Shown: positions 1 to 6,609 of the stretch, piece by piece | Layout: each line of letters begins with the position of its first letter | Numbering within the stretch: the first letter of the stretch is position 1 | IMG/VR virus record: IMGVR_UViG_3300042447_000704 | Span: 1 to 56,300 of that record | From: a virus | Length of the DNA stretch: 56,300 nucleotides | Reading direction: 5' to 3' (one strand) | Notes under the pieces: generated by a model | Databases searched by the model: none | What the model was told of the DNA's origin: nothing | The model's input: the letters and a program-made list of their open reading frames with translations, nothing else | Program-made: the position numbers and the translations under genes

Positions 1-128
1 CGGCTTGCAGAATCTTTCGGCTTCTCAATCAAGCAGACCCCAGCGCTTGCACTCTTCTTCCCAGTCTTTGACCATCGCGATCGCATCGCGCGCCAGCTTC
101 ACGTTGTCCTTAGCCCGGCAGGTATTTC
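1..128. repeat. Terminal direct repeat, left copy
   Basis: Bases 1-128 recur at 56173-56300. The first 126 bases are identical, base 127 differs (T here, G in the right copy) and base 128 matches. The repeat lies inside an early operon whose genes continue across the join, so it is most simply the overlap left when a circular or circularly permuted genome is assembled. A true short terminal repeat is possible but would have to cut through a gene. The length is close to a common assembly k-mer of 127. Confidence 0.9.
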
Positions 129-360
129 GTAGGTCACCGGACATCACGCCTTCCTGAATCAATCGAATCAGGATCGGGTAGTAGTAGGGGCCCATCCACG
201 CCTTTAGAGACTGTAAGCGGGCCCGCTCGGACCTCAGACGACTCGCAGGTACTCCCGTGAGCCGGACGGCCGTCCTGAAGGATTTGTAGAGGTCTCGGCC
301 GATCGCTCGCTCGATCGTTCGATACCGAGCGCCGATGCTTAGCTCTTTAGCGCTGCTCAA
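25..360 (-). CDS. Conserved-looking phage protein, 111 aa, unknown function
   Basis: Basic protein rich in Arg and Lys with predicted helices; I do not recognise a named domain. The start is TTG at 358-360, preceded on the coding strand by GGTGA about five bases upstream, and it overlaps the upstream gene by 14 bases. Its TGA overlaps the TTG start of the HNH gene on the other side of the contig join (TTGA at 25-28, equal to 56197-56200), which suggests translational coupling. A truncated second copy of its C-terminus lies at 56197-56300 because of the terminal overlap. Position and orientation make it part of the early leftward operon. Confidence 0.7.
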   Translation of the reverse strand: MSSAKELSIGARYRTIERAIGRDLYKSFRTAVRLTGVPASRLRSERARLQSLKAWMGPYYYPILIRLIQEGVMSGDLRNTCRAKDNVKLARDAIAMVKDWEEECKRWGLLD

Positions 361-610
361 AAATCACCGTCTCGTGCAACGGGTTCAAGTACCGGACCTT
401 CGTTTTTCCGTCGTGCCCGTGGATCGCATCGAGCGCTCGGATCGAGTCATAGACCGCAGTCGAGGCGATGTGCGACCGCCACCTGAGAACAGCGGTGCCA
501 TCGCTGAATTCGACCCCTTCGGCAACGATGCCGGTCCCACTGACGCCCGACTCATCGTCTATCCGATCAAGAACGAAGAGCTTTGCATCCAGTCGATTGG
601 ATACGGTCAT
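347..610 (-). CDS. Small conserved phage protein, 87 aa
   Basis: The start is the ATG at 608-610, which forms an ATGA overlap with the stop of the upstream gene. An upstream in-frame extension (to 805) is only a shadow of that gene. The protein has a beta-rich pattern with GTGIVAEG, TAVYDSI and IHGH motifs. I recall this combination in short hypothetical proteins of many phages of Proteobacteria, but no function is established. It sits in the early leftward operon between a 141-residue unknown protein and the 111-residue protein at the contig end. Confidence 0.8.
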   Translation of the reverse strand: MTVSNRLDAKLFVLDRIDDESGVSGTGIVAEGVEFSDGTAVLRWRSHIASTAVYDSIRALDAIHGHDGKTKVRYLNPLHETVIFEQR

Positions 611-1032
611 ATCAATTCCCCAATGTCTTTCTTGAATTGAGCGACCAGCAATCGGAAACGAGTGGCCGCATGCTCGTTTGAATTCAACTCGGATCGGCTG
701 CTGATCCCGAGCTTCTTGCATAGCCAATCGCGCGCCGACTCTTCGCTGATGACCGCCTGCCACTGCTGGGCGCTGGCCCAGTCCCAGAAGTCTTTGCGAC
801 GGCACAGCAGCACCGACTCGGTTGACACTGGTTGCGCGACCGGGGCCTCGTCGTCACCTATCTGAACGAACACGCACATGAAGCGCTGGCCTGCTCTCTT
901 GCCGCTCTTGATCGTGAAGTCTCGAAACGGGTGGGTCTCTTCATCCTCGGGTAGCAGCAGCGTGATCGTGCGTCCTCGCGTTGAAGACTCAGCCCACTGG
1001 AGCAGCATCGTTTCGCCCTGCCACGAAATCAT
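607..1032 (-). CDS. Phage protein of unknown function, 141 aa
   Basis: The start is the ATG at 1030-1032 in an ATGA overlap with the preceding nuclease gene. The much longer in-frame extension to 1575 would run entirely over that nuclease gene and is rejected. The N-terminal half is beta-rich and Arg-rich; the C-terminal half (WDWASAQQW, then several helices) is helical. No catalytic motif is visible. Tight coupling on both sides places it with replication and recombination genes. It could be an accessory or DNA-binding partner of the upstream nuclease, but that is only inference from position. Confidence 0.75.
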   Translation of the reverse strand: MISWQGETMLLQWAESSTRGRTITLLLPEDEETHPFRDFTIKSGKRAGQRFMCVFVQIGDDEAPVAQPVSTESVLLCRRKDFWDWASAQQWQAVISEESARDWLCKKLGISSRSELNSNEHAATRFRLLVAQFKKDIGELI

Positions 1033-1496
1033 TGGAATACCTTCGCGTCTTTGAGCTTGAAGTAAGCGTTGTTTCTGGAGGCCACGCCTCCGTTGATCGT
1101 TGCCGGGGTGGATATGAACCGAGCCCGCAATTCGGTCGCGAGACTTCCGTCCGCATTGATCACTCGTTGCACTAGGAGAGTCCGCTCGGGGATCAGGTAG
1201 ACCCAGCATGCAAAGGGCACGCACAGTGACTGCGAGACGGTCCTGCAATGCAGGATCTTGTCGAGCGTCATCAGCACCTCGTCGTTGAACGATTCGAGAC
1301 GGGCGCGGGTCATGTTTCGGCACTTGATCTCGATCACCGCGCGCAGCACACCACCGCTCAGAACAAAGCCGTCTGCATGAGCCGGTAGGCGGGGAGGCGT
1401 TTGGATGAACTGGTATCCAGTGGCCCGCTCGAAGATGTTGATTGCATCGGCAGCGTGGCGCTGGCTCTCTTGTCCGGCTGATGTCAGTACATCCAT
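1029..1496 (-). CDS. Predicted PD-(D/E)XK-fold nuclease, 155 aa
   Basis: With the ATG at 1494-1496 as start, a TGATG overlap with the upstream gene, the protein carries Asp42 in HADGF, then a short beta hairpin, then Glu56-Ile-Lys58 in VIEIKCR. That is the D...ExK core of the PD-(D/E)XK phosphodiesterase fold, as in VRR-Nuc-like or phage recombination nucleases. A GAAGAAG stretch upstream can serve as ribosome site. A start 14 codons earlier is open but would overlap the upstream gene by 43 bases. A role in replication or recombination is inferred from the operon (helicase, RusA, HNH). The exact substrate is unknown. Confidence 0.65.
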   Translation of the reverse strand: MDVLTSAGQESQRHAADAINIFERATGYQFIQTPPRLPAHADGFVLSGGVLRAVIEIKCRNMTRARLESFNDEVLMTLDKILHCRTVSQSLCVPFACWVYLIPERTLLVQRVINADGSLATELRARFISTPATINGGVASRNNAYFKLKDAKVFQ

Positions 1497-1717
1497 CACT
1501 TCTTCTTCGAGAATGGCTTGCCGACCGCGTAGGGCCACGTAGAAGCCGGTAGGAAGGCTGCTGGCTGTACGCCATCCCCGGGGTCTTTGCCGGCCTCTAG
1601 GGTTGCTGTCTTGACGTACAGAACCTTCCCGCCGAAATCGTTCTTCAGCATCTCCATCAGGTCGAACATCTCAGGGGCGTCCGACTTGATGGCAGCGCGG
1701 GTCTTCTCGATGCTCAA
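1496..1717 (-). CDS. Small phage protein, 73 aa, unknown
   Basis: The start is a TTG at 1715-1717 that forms TTGA with the stop of the upstream gene; the stop overlaps the nuclease start (TGATG). The protein has an acidic helical N-terminus and a Lys-rich end (KPFSKKK). No domain is recognised. The perfect head-to-tail overlaps on both sides are the main support that it is expressed. Confidence 0.65.
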   Translation of the reverse strand: MSIEKTRAAIKSDAPEMFDLMEMLKNDFGGKVLYVKTATLEAGKDPGDGVQPAAFLPASTWPYAVGKPFSKKK

Positions 1718-1926
1718 TGCGCGCGATCCGTTGACTCAAACCGAACGCCACTGGCAGGCCCATCAGCAAGACGGTCGACAACGAAGGCAGTCGCAAACGC
1801 CGTCCTGAATAGACTTGCAACCATCTCTTCCCAGTCATCGGACTCGGAAAGCTTGTCGATGAATGAGTCGACTAGCTCATCGTCCAGAGCGCCTTCAACG
1901 TATTGAACAAACTCATGCACCGTCAT
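1714..1926 (-). CDS. Small acidic phage protein, 70 aa, unknown
   Basis: I place the start at the ATG 1924-1926, which gives an ATGA overlap with the upstream gene. Another ATG four codons upstream (1938) would overlap that gene by 16 bases. The N-terminal half is acidic (ALDDELVDSFIDKL, SDDWEEM) and probably helical; the C-terminal half is more neutral. No domain is recognised. It is one of a chain of overlapping early genes after the helicase. Confidence 0.65.
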   Translation of the reverse strand: MTVHEFVQYVEGALDDELVDSFIDKLSESDDWEEMVASLFRTAFATAFVVDRLADGPASGVRFESTDRAH

Positions 1927-2120
1927 CGGCTTACCCATACGCGTCCAATCGTGATTTGCTCTGATGAGAAGAGCCGTTGACCAACGAGGCTTGCAGCCTT
2001 AGTGGCCGCCTCGAATGAGGTTGTGTAGACGCCGTGTTCAAGCTTTCGGCGGCCGTCAATGAATAGGCACCGTCTCGATGTCGTACATAGCTTTGGCAGC
2101 TGGTACTTTGAGGTGGGCAT
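1923..2120 (-). CDS. Small phage protein, 65 aa, unknown
   Basis: The start is the ATG 2118-2120, overlapping the helicase stop as TGATG; a TTG one codon upstream is also open. The protein is basic, with a short strand-rich N-terminus (RRCLFIDGRRKLEHG) followed by an Ala-rich helix. It probably binds DNA or a partner protein, but I recognise no family. It lies directly downstream of the helicase gene and is probably translationally coupled to it. Confidence 0.65.
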   Translation of the reverse strand: MPTSKYQLPKLCTTSRRCLFIDGRRKLEHGVYTTSFEAATKAASLVGQRLFSSEQITIGRVWVSR

Positions 2121-3058
2121 CAAAAGGGGACCACCTCTTGCTCGCTATCAAACAGTTGAGGGCGAGGGTGTGACTGGCGAGGTCTCTCTAGGAACCACAT
2201 CGATTCGCGGTCGACGTACAGACCGATCTTTCCCTCCCAGTCGCCGTTGCGCTGCTTTGCAACGATCAGCACGGTGTCGGGCCTAGACTCCCAGTCCTCG
2301 CGCTTTGCCGGGTCGAGCTTTGGGTCGGTCAGCACGTCCTCTTTCTTCTTGTGCCGCCATACGGTGATCACGTTGTCGACCTGATCGACGATCGAGGACG
2401 AGCCGCGCACATCGAACTTGTCGGGCATGTCGTACTCGGTCTGCCCCTTTCTCGTATGGGCAACCAGATGGATGTGAACGCGCCGATCTCGGGCCAGCGT
2501 GCAGAGGTCGTCAACGAAGGTCTTCTGGCCGTTGTGGTCGTCCTCGTTGCGGACCACCTTTGTTAGGTTGTCCACGAAGATGTGTTCGCACTTCAGAACC
2601 CGGGCTGAGTAGTGGATGAAGTCCAGCACCCGTTTCGGTTGGACGATTCCCTGAACACCCATCAGGTAAATCTTGTCGTCGCCCCACTGGGCAAACTTCT
2701 CTAGCCAATTCCCAGTGGGTCGCGATGAACCGCACACCATTCGAGCCATCCGAGCCATCGTGGTGACGGGGCGCATCTCAAGAGAGACGATCGCCACCCG
2801 CTTGCCAGTGAAGGCGAGGTGGAATGCGACCTGCGTCGTCACCAGACTCTTGCCGTGGCCGGAGATGCCGGGCCAGATCGTGACCTCGCTGCTTCTTAGC
2901 TGGATGTCGGACGCCTTTAACCACGGCAGGCCATCGCCCTTCTTCTCGCCATAGAAGGCGTCCTTCAGGTCAAGCGCAGAGGTGCGCAGTACATCTGAGT
3001 TCGGCTTTGCTTCCCATTGGTATTGTTTGAAGTCGAACGAATCGGGAATGACTTTCAC
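2120..3058 (-). CDS. RecA-fold replicative helicase (DnaB/gp4-like), 312 aa
   Basis: Walker A is at residues 63-71 (PGISGHGKS) and Walker B at about 159-165 (HIFVDNL). A His sensor is in HLVAHTRK, and RGSSSIVDQVDNV near residue 220 resembles the DnaB/T7 gp4 region that contacts DNA. At 312 residues it is a helicase core without a primase or a full DnaB N-terminal domain. It should unwind DNA at the phage fork as a hexamer. The start is GTG 3056-3058 in a GTGA overlap with the preceding gene. The gene two upstream is an O-like replication protein that could load it. An RNA-independent ATPase or recombinase role is less likely given the DnaB-like motif. Confidence 0.85.
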   Translation of the reverse strand: MKVIPDSFDFKQYQWEAKPNSDVLRTSALDLKDAFYGEKKGDGLPWLKASDIQLRSSEVTIWPGISGHGKSLVTTQVAFHLAFTGKRVAIVSLEMRPVTTMARMARMVCGSSRPTGNWLEKFAQWGDDKIYLMGVQGIVQPKRVLDFIHYSARVLKCEHIFVDNLTKVVRNEDDHNGQKTFVDDLCTLARDRRVHIHLVAHTRKGQTEYDMPDKFDVRGSSSIVDQVDNVITVWRHKKKEDVLTDPKLDPAKREDWESRPDTVLIVAKQRNGDWEGKIGLYVDRESMWFLERPRQSHPRPQLFDSEQEVVPF

Positions 3059-3468
3059 GCAGCCATCCCCGTCAGTTGGGCTCTGATCTCAGACTCTTCC
3101 CATTTGGTCAGCCGGAACAGGTCTGGCCTCCAGACCCACTCGCTGACAGGTTTGCCGATCGATCCCTCGGTCGGCAGGATTCTCACGTCATAGGCGCGGC
3201 CAATGTCCTCGAGCCAGAGGTACAGCATTTTTGGCCGGTGTCGACGGAACTGGAGGAGCAACGGCCCGAGTCCCTTTGCTTGATGGTTGTGCGCCGCAAC
3301 AATAACGTCGAGGTCGATCGCCCAGAGCAGGTCCCATTCGGTTTCCAGATCGAGCCGGACCTCGAACTCGACGTTGAAGTCGCCGATGAGGGAGCAGACA
3401 ACAGCGCCAGCTGGACGCTGGCTGTTTTCTCTCAAAGAGTGAATGCGCTCAGCACCGGGGGGCAACAT
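3055..3468 (-). CDS. Phage protein between O-like gene and helicase, 137 aa
   Basis: This mixed alpha/beta protein begins at ATG 3466-3468 in a TGATG overlap and ends in a GTGA overlap with the helicase gene. VCSLIGDFNVEFEVRLDL and the Trp-rich C-terminus (WLEDIGRAYDVRI, WVWRPDLFRL) are the clearest segments. The pattern of strands ending in acidic residues (GDFN, AIDLDVIVAAHNH) hints at a nuclease or RNase H-like fold, but no full motif can be made out. Its place suggests a replication accessory role. Function is not established. Confidence 0.7.
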   Translation of the reverse strand: MLPPGAERIHSLRENSQRPAGAVVCSLIGDFNVEFEVRLDLETEWDLLWAIDLDVIVAAHNHQAKGLGPLLLQFRRHRPKMLYLWLEDIGRAYDVRILPTEGSIGKPVSEWVWRPDLFRLTKWEESEIRAQLTGMAA

Positions 3469-3905
3469 CAGATAGTCCCAAGAAAGCTGTTGTCTTCGGA
3501 AGACTCATCCTCCCACCTACGCTGCCGCAGCCACGTCGAGGCGTGGGGGATGAATTTTGATTCTGAGAACTGCCACTCCACGTTAGCTCGGGAGAGTCCA
3601 TCCAGTATTGGTTGGAGGCAATCGCTGGCTCGTGAAGCTCGCCACGCATTGACCGCCTCAGACTTTGCGATCTTTCTCGGATACAGGTTCCAGAAGGATT
3701 CGAACCCTTCGACCGACCCGGTCGCGGCTTTTGGAACCCCGAACGCAGCCTTAGCGACGGCGAAGAAAGTATTCCAATCCTCTCGCCGGATTGTGACCTC
3801 GATCTCATCGTCTGTTCCATCATTGAGCCCAACCATCAACGTAACTTCTTCTTTCTCAACGAGAATTCTCAACTTACGCCTCCAACCGGATGATTTGTCA
3901 GACAA
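3468..3905 (-). CDS. O-like replication protein / helicase-loader domain, 145 aa
   Basis: Residues about 68-135 carry the spaced pattern FWNLYPRK, KSEAVNAW, FIPHASTWL and RRWEDE. This is the well-known C-terminal module of lambda O-like and DnaT-like phage replication proteins that recruit the helicase. The N-terminal half is short (about 65 residues) and lacks a clear winged helix. The start is uncertain: TTG at 3903-3905 has no good ribosome site, and an ATG 23 codons in (about 3836) is possible. It is the first gene after the iteron array at 4077-4158, which it may recognise. Confidence 0.75.
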   Translation of the reverse strand: MSDKSSGWRRKLRILVEKEEVTLMVGLNDGTDDEIEVTIRREDWNTFFAVAKAAFGVPKAATGSVEGFESFWNLYPRKIAKSEAVNAWRASRASDCLQPILDGLSRANVEWQFSESKFIPHASTWLRQRRWEDESSEDNSFLGTI

Positions 3906-4076
3906 AATTGTAAGGCAATTGAATGTTACTTACAAGGGGTCGAGCATTATTCTTACAGGATTGTCAGGTCTTTCATATCAAGCAGTCATCAGTCAATGCC
4001 GAATGTTGCCTTCTGAAGCCTACTGCTCTGGGTACGAGGATGAGGTCTGGATCATCTAACTGATTGATCTGAATGG
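3906..4076. other. Intergenic, AT-richer stretch before the iterons
   Basis: This non-coding stretch of about 170 bases lies between the O-like gene and the iteron array. It is visibly richer in A and T than its surroundings (for example TTACTTACAAGGGGTCG and CATTATTCTTACAGG). No credible gene starts in it on the leftward strand. With the adjacent iterons it has the make-up of a replication origin with an easily melted region, but that is inference. Confidence 0.4.
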
Positions 4077-4158
4077 TATCTGTTCAGTTATCTGTTCAGT
4101 TATCTGTTCAGTTATCTGTTCAGTTATCTGTTCAGCTATCTGTTCAGCTATCTGTCCA
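4077..4158. repeat. Tandem 12-bp iterons, candidate replication origin
   Basis: Six direct head-to-tail copies of a 12-bp unit, TATCTGTTCAGT, start at 4077. The first four are identical and the last two end in C instead of T. A seventh partial copy (TATCTGTCCA) follows. Each unit contains CTGTTCAG, an imperfect palindrome. Iterons of this kind next to an O-like replication gene and helicase are typical initiator binding sites. The array could also be an operator for a regulator. An open frame of repeating four-residue units exists on both strands but is a by-product of the 12-bp period. Confidence 0.75.
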
Positions 4159-4398
4159 AACACCCGATTCTGGTGGGCGAACTCCGCCCAGCCCTCAGCT
4201 AAGAAGAGTTCGCTTCTACACCGACTCTGGAGCCGCTGTACTCTCCCAGCCTTTTCGCGCATCAGGGTGCTAGGTGTCGCCCGCCCTGTCTCGTTCTGCC
4301 TGCGCTGCCCCACGGTACGAGGTCAATCCCAGCAGCCCCGTCGGTTGACTCGACGACTGCTGAGCCCCGCCTTAGGTAGGCGGGCAACCGTTTGTTTC
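4159..4398. other. Non-coding region between iterons and Cro-like gene
   Basis: These 240 bases show no supported gene. They hold short GC-rich direct and inverted motifs and end with a strong hairpin (4366-4384) just past the stop of the Cro-like gene. The stretch could be the leader of the leftward replication transcript, with room for an antitermination or small-RNA signal, but no such signal is recognised. Confidence 0.4.
4366..4384. terminator. Perfect 7-bp hairpin after the Cro-like gene
   Basis: CCCGCCT, five loop bases, then AGGCGGG. It begins 15 bases past the leftward Cro-like stop. On the rightward strand it is followed by a T-rich run (TTTGTTTCTT), so it is the better intrinsic terminator in that direction. 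Leftward it has no U-tract and may act only as an attenuator or transcript end stabiliser. Confidence 0.45.
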
Positions 4399-4647
4399 TT
4401 AGACGTTTTTACGCAGATAGGTCTTCAGAAACGACCAATCGGTGCCGTCTTCGCGAACCGATCCAATGATGTCAACAGCACCACCCGAGTGCTTGCATGC
4501 ACTGACAGCAAGACTCAGAGGGCAGTGGTTGGATTTGGCTCGGGTGCTGAGCATCCGCGCGATGTAGGACGGGCTGAACCCCGCTTCAATTGCGATCTTT
4601 GCTCGGTCAATCCCCGTCAGGGACTGGATGTAATCAAGTGCGTGCAT
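4399..4647 (-). CDS. Cro-like helix-turn-helix regulator, 82 aa
   Basis: The first half reads as a helix-turn-helix (GIDRAKIAIEAGFSPSYIAR): helix, turn at Gly, recognition helix. The size and the position, divergent from the repressor gene, are those of a phage Cro or CII-type regulator. It is the first leftward gene and should repress the repressor promoter or its own operators in the 4739-4793 region. The ATG is 4645-4647; the ribosome site is weak (GAG eight bases upstream). The C-terminal half (DIIGSVREDGTDWSFLKTYL) has no family match that I know. Confidence 0.75.
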   Translation of the reverse strand: MHALDYIQSLTGIDRAKIAIEAGFSPSYIARMLSTRAKSNHCPLSLAVSACKHSGGAVDIIGSVREDGTDWSFLKTYLRKNV

Positions 4648-4738
4648 GCGGGTCTCGAATCAGTTCCAAAGAGTATTGTGCCTAAGGTCTGCCATCTGTG
4701 CAACAAGGCACTTGAACATTCCGCACAGGTATCTGCTC

Positions 4739-4793
4739 ATCCTTTATGATTAGAGCTAAAGGATAGGTGTGATTATCAACACCATTCCTTTAG
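4739..4793. promoter_or_regulatory. Operator cluster in the Cro/repressor switch region
   Basis: An 8-bp inverted repeat, ATCCTTTA (4739-4746) and TAAAGGAT (4757-4764), has a 10-bp spacer. A third half-site-like copy, ATTCCTTTAGG, is at 4784-4793. Between them lies GGTGT-N8-ACACC (4766-4783). On the leftward strand TTGATA (4774-4779) and TCTAAT (4749-4754) form a -35/-10 pair with a long 19-bp spacer, overlapped by the operators. This is what a divergent lysis/lysogeny switch should look like. Which protein binds which site is unknown. Confidence 0.65.
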
Positions 4794-4850
4794 GTAATAC
4801 CAATCAACCACACACAGTGTTAAAGTACCCCTCTACTCCTCAAGGGGGGA

Positions 4851-5507
4851 ATGGCTATGGGTATGAAGACACCTCCGGCGCTTGCCGAAACGCGTAGATT
4901 GAACTTCAAAAGGTTGATACAGGAACGCTACGAGGGATCAATCGCGGCCTTCTCGCGGGCAACCGACAAGAACCCGAACTTGATGGCTTTGGTACTCAGC
5001 AACAACCCGACGATTCGCCGGACGATGGGCGAGCGTCAGGCGCGCGAGATCGAAGCGAAGATGGGCCTGCCGGAGCGCTGGCTGGATGTTGAGCGCGGCC
5101 CTTCAAGCGAGGAGAAGTACCACACGTTCGAGATTGTCGAGATGAACGAGGTGGCAGGGTTCGCAGTAGAGAAGCTCACCTATTCTGTTGCGGCGTTACA
5201 GCGCCTCATTGAGCCCTACGGCTCTCTGGGAGCGCTCAAGCTGATGCGGGCATCGACGAACGAGATGACCCCAACAATCTCGATGGGTGACCTCATGTTT
5301 GTTGATACGTCTGTGACGACCTACGCACAACCCGGCGTCTATGTGATCAATCGAGAGTCCTCAGTCTTCCTGCGGCGGGTAAAGACGAGTCTGTCTGGGA
5401 CCGTTCGCATCTCGGCCGACAGTGACGCTGAATTCATCGACGCCCAGCCCGGCGAGTACAGACCTTCTGGTCGCGTAGTCGGTACTCTTCGTTTCGCAAA
5501 ACCGTAG
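4851..5507 (+). CDS. CI-like repressor with degenerate S24 domain, 218 aa
   Basis: The N-terminal half (residues about 15-75) has a helix-turn-helix-like region (IAAFSRATDKNPNLMALVL). The C-terminal half matches the S24 peptidase/repressor fold: EMTPTISMGDLMFVD at 138-152 and GVYVIN at 162-167. In normal members the first motif reads GDSMxPT with the catalytic Ser; here Glu138 is at the Ser position, and at the catalytic Lys position (SVFLRRV) Arg175 is found. Self-cleavage is therefore unlikely. It should hold the lysogenic state by binding the switch operators. The ATGs at 4851 and 4857 both follow the AGGGGG site; 4857 is better spaced. Confidence 0.85.
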   Translation: MAMGMKTPPALAETRRLNFKRLIQERYEGSIAAFSRATDKNPNLMALVLSNNPTIRRTMGERQAREIEAKMGLPERWLDVERGPSSEEKYHTFEIVEMNEVAGFAVEKLTYSVAALQRLIEPYGSLGALKLMRASTNEMTPTISMGDLMFVDTSVTTYAQPGVYVINRESSVFLRRVKTSLSGTVRISADSDAEFIDAQPGEYRPSGRVVGTLRFAKP

Positions 5508-5534
5508 AAAGTTTGTGTCCGAAGAAATGTTTCG

Positions 5535-5563
5535 TTGCTAGTGCTGCCCATTTGCATTACCAT
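5535..5563 (+). promoter_or_regulatory. Candidate sigma70 promoter for the rightward early genes
   Basis: TTGCTA (5535-5540), 17-bp spacer, TACCAT (5558-5563), each four of six to consensus. Initiation would fall near 5570, upstream of the SSB-like gene start chosen at 5651 and too late to serve a start at 5567. A short inverted motif around 5519-5534 (CGAA...TTCG) lies just upstream. Promoter strength and control are unproven. Confidence 0.4.
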
Positions 5564-5650
5564 TAGGTGATGGACCATTCCTTTGACGACCGAGACAACG
5601 ATGGCGGCATCGAGTGGTGGCAAACAGTGGGACAACAACAGGAGCATCAC

Positions 5651-6250
5651 ATGCGATTGAGCGGTCAAGACTTTAAGCCCCGGGCAGAGCCTATCCAGAG
5701 CGGCACCCATACCGCGCGGCTCGTCCAACTGGTGGACTTCGGCACACAGGAAGACAGCTATCAGGGCGAGAAGAAAGTGCTGAAGAAGATCCGTCTCGTC
5801 TGGGAACTGCCCGGCGAACTGGATGAAGAGGGAAAGCCCCGCATGCTGGGCAAGACCTATACCGCCTCGATGGGCGAAATGGCAACGCTTCGGAAACACT
5901 TTGAAAGCTGGCGCGGTAAGAACTACAGCCAGCAGGAGTTGAAAGATTTCAACATCACATCCGCTCTGGGGCAGCCCTGCACCCTGACCGTCGTCAACCG
6001 TTCCAACGAAGAGACCGGAAAGGTCGTCGCCCAGATCAATGGCGTGTCTCCTCCAATGAAGGGCGTACCAATTCCTGAGCAAGTTTCGAAGAAGGTTTTT
6101 TTTAGCCTCGAACAATACTCTCAGGAAGTATTCGATTCCCTGCCGGAGTGGCAGCAGACGCTCATTAGCAAGTCGCCCGAGTTCAAGAAGGTGGCGGCCA
6201 GCAATGTCCAGATGCTGCCGATGCTGGAAGACGAAGACGTTCCCTTTTGA
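5651..6250 (+). CDS. SSB-like single-stranded DNA-binding protein, 199 aa
   Basis: The chain resembles phage DUF669-type or OB-fold DNA-binding proteins: a strand-rich core (HTARLVQLVDFG, KIRLVWELPGE, GQPCTLTVVNR, KVVAQINGVSP) and a helical tail. It ends in EDEDVPF, the acidic Phe-terminal tip that SSB proteins use to recruit partners. It probably coats single strands during replication and recombination. The start is ATG 5651 with AGGAG six bases upstream; an in-frame ATG at 5567 adds 28 unconvincing residues and lies at the presumed transcription start. The Cas4/RecB-type nuclease gene follows two genes later, a common recombination pairing. Confidence 0.7.
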   Translation: MRLSGQDFKPRAEPIQSGTHTARLVQLVDFGTQEDSYQGEKKVLKKIRLVWELPGELDEEGKPRMLGKTYTASMGEMATLRKHFESWRGKNYSQQELKDFNITSALGQPCTLTVVNRSNEETGKVVAQINGVSPPMKGVPIPEQVSKKVFFSLEQYSQEVFDSLPEWQQTLISKSPEFKKVAASNVQMLPMLEDEDVPF

Positions 6251-6399
6251 GTTGTCCGCCCGAGGTCACCGTGGGTAAACGGGACCAGCTGGTGAGCAGC
6301 ACATGCCTGCGTCCTTAGCGCAGACACGCCTCCCTTGAGTTGCTTGAGCCAGTCGCCTGCCCGGGGGCGTTAATCCCGGGCTCCCAACTAAACAAGCCA
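6251..6399. other. Intergenic with hairpins
   Basis: About 150 bases without a gene. They contain CTGCG-N7-CGCAG near 6308 and two self-complementary CCCGGG hexamers (6359-6364 and 6375-6380) that can pair around a 10-base loop. Neither has a U-tract. They may modulate translation of the next gene, which lacks a clear ribosome site. Confidence 0.35.
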
Positions 6400-6609
6400 A
6401 TGAAGATCGAAAAACACATTCCGCCCCCGCCAGCAGTCTCACGCGTTCACCTGACTATCCTGCCAAAGATGGAGCCCGGCGACTCGATTCAGGTAACCGA
6501 ATCGAAGGCAACTGTCATCAGTGCTGTTTACGCCTATGCGAAGCGAACAAAGAAGAAGTTCGCATCTAAGACGGTGAACGGGATCACGAGAGTCTGGCGC
6601 ATCAAGTGA
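6400..6609 (+). CDS. Small conserved phage protein, 69 aa
   Basis: From ATG 6400 the protein begins MKIEKHIPPPP, has KMEPGDSIQV in the middle and ends with a basic segment KFASKTVNGITRVWRIK. I recall this order (MKIEK start, KMEVGDSFFV-like centre, RVWR end) from many short phage proteins of unknown function. A longer frame from 6340 is rejected because the family begins at MKIEK. No Shine-Dalgarno sequence is visible. The end is basic and may bind nucleic acid. Confidence 0.75.
   Translation: MKIEKHIPPPPAVSRVHLTILPKMEPGDSIQVTESKATVISAVYAYAKRTKKKFASKTVNGITRVWRIK

Noticed and set aside
607-1575. 322-codon leftward frame
   Set aside because: Only the last 141 codons (from 1032) are gene-like; the rest lies over the nuclease gene in another frame.
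3076-4059. 327-codon rightward frame
   Set aside because: Antisense to two coupled leftward replication genes; its sequence has no domain and its frame is a shadow.
4077-4158. CRISPR-like array
   Set aside because: Repeats are directly tandem with no spacers and only 12 bp; these are iterons.
4056-4313. Leftward open frame with repeating ITEQ and a rightward frame with repeating VQLS
   Set aside because: Both are produced by the 12-bp iteron period (four codons) and have no other gene-like features.
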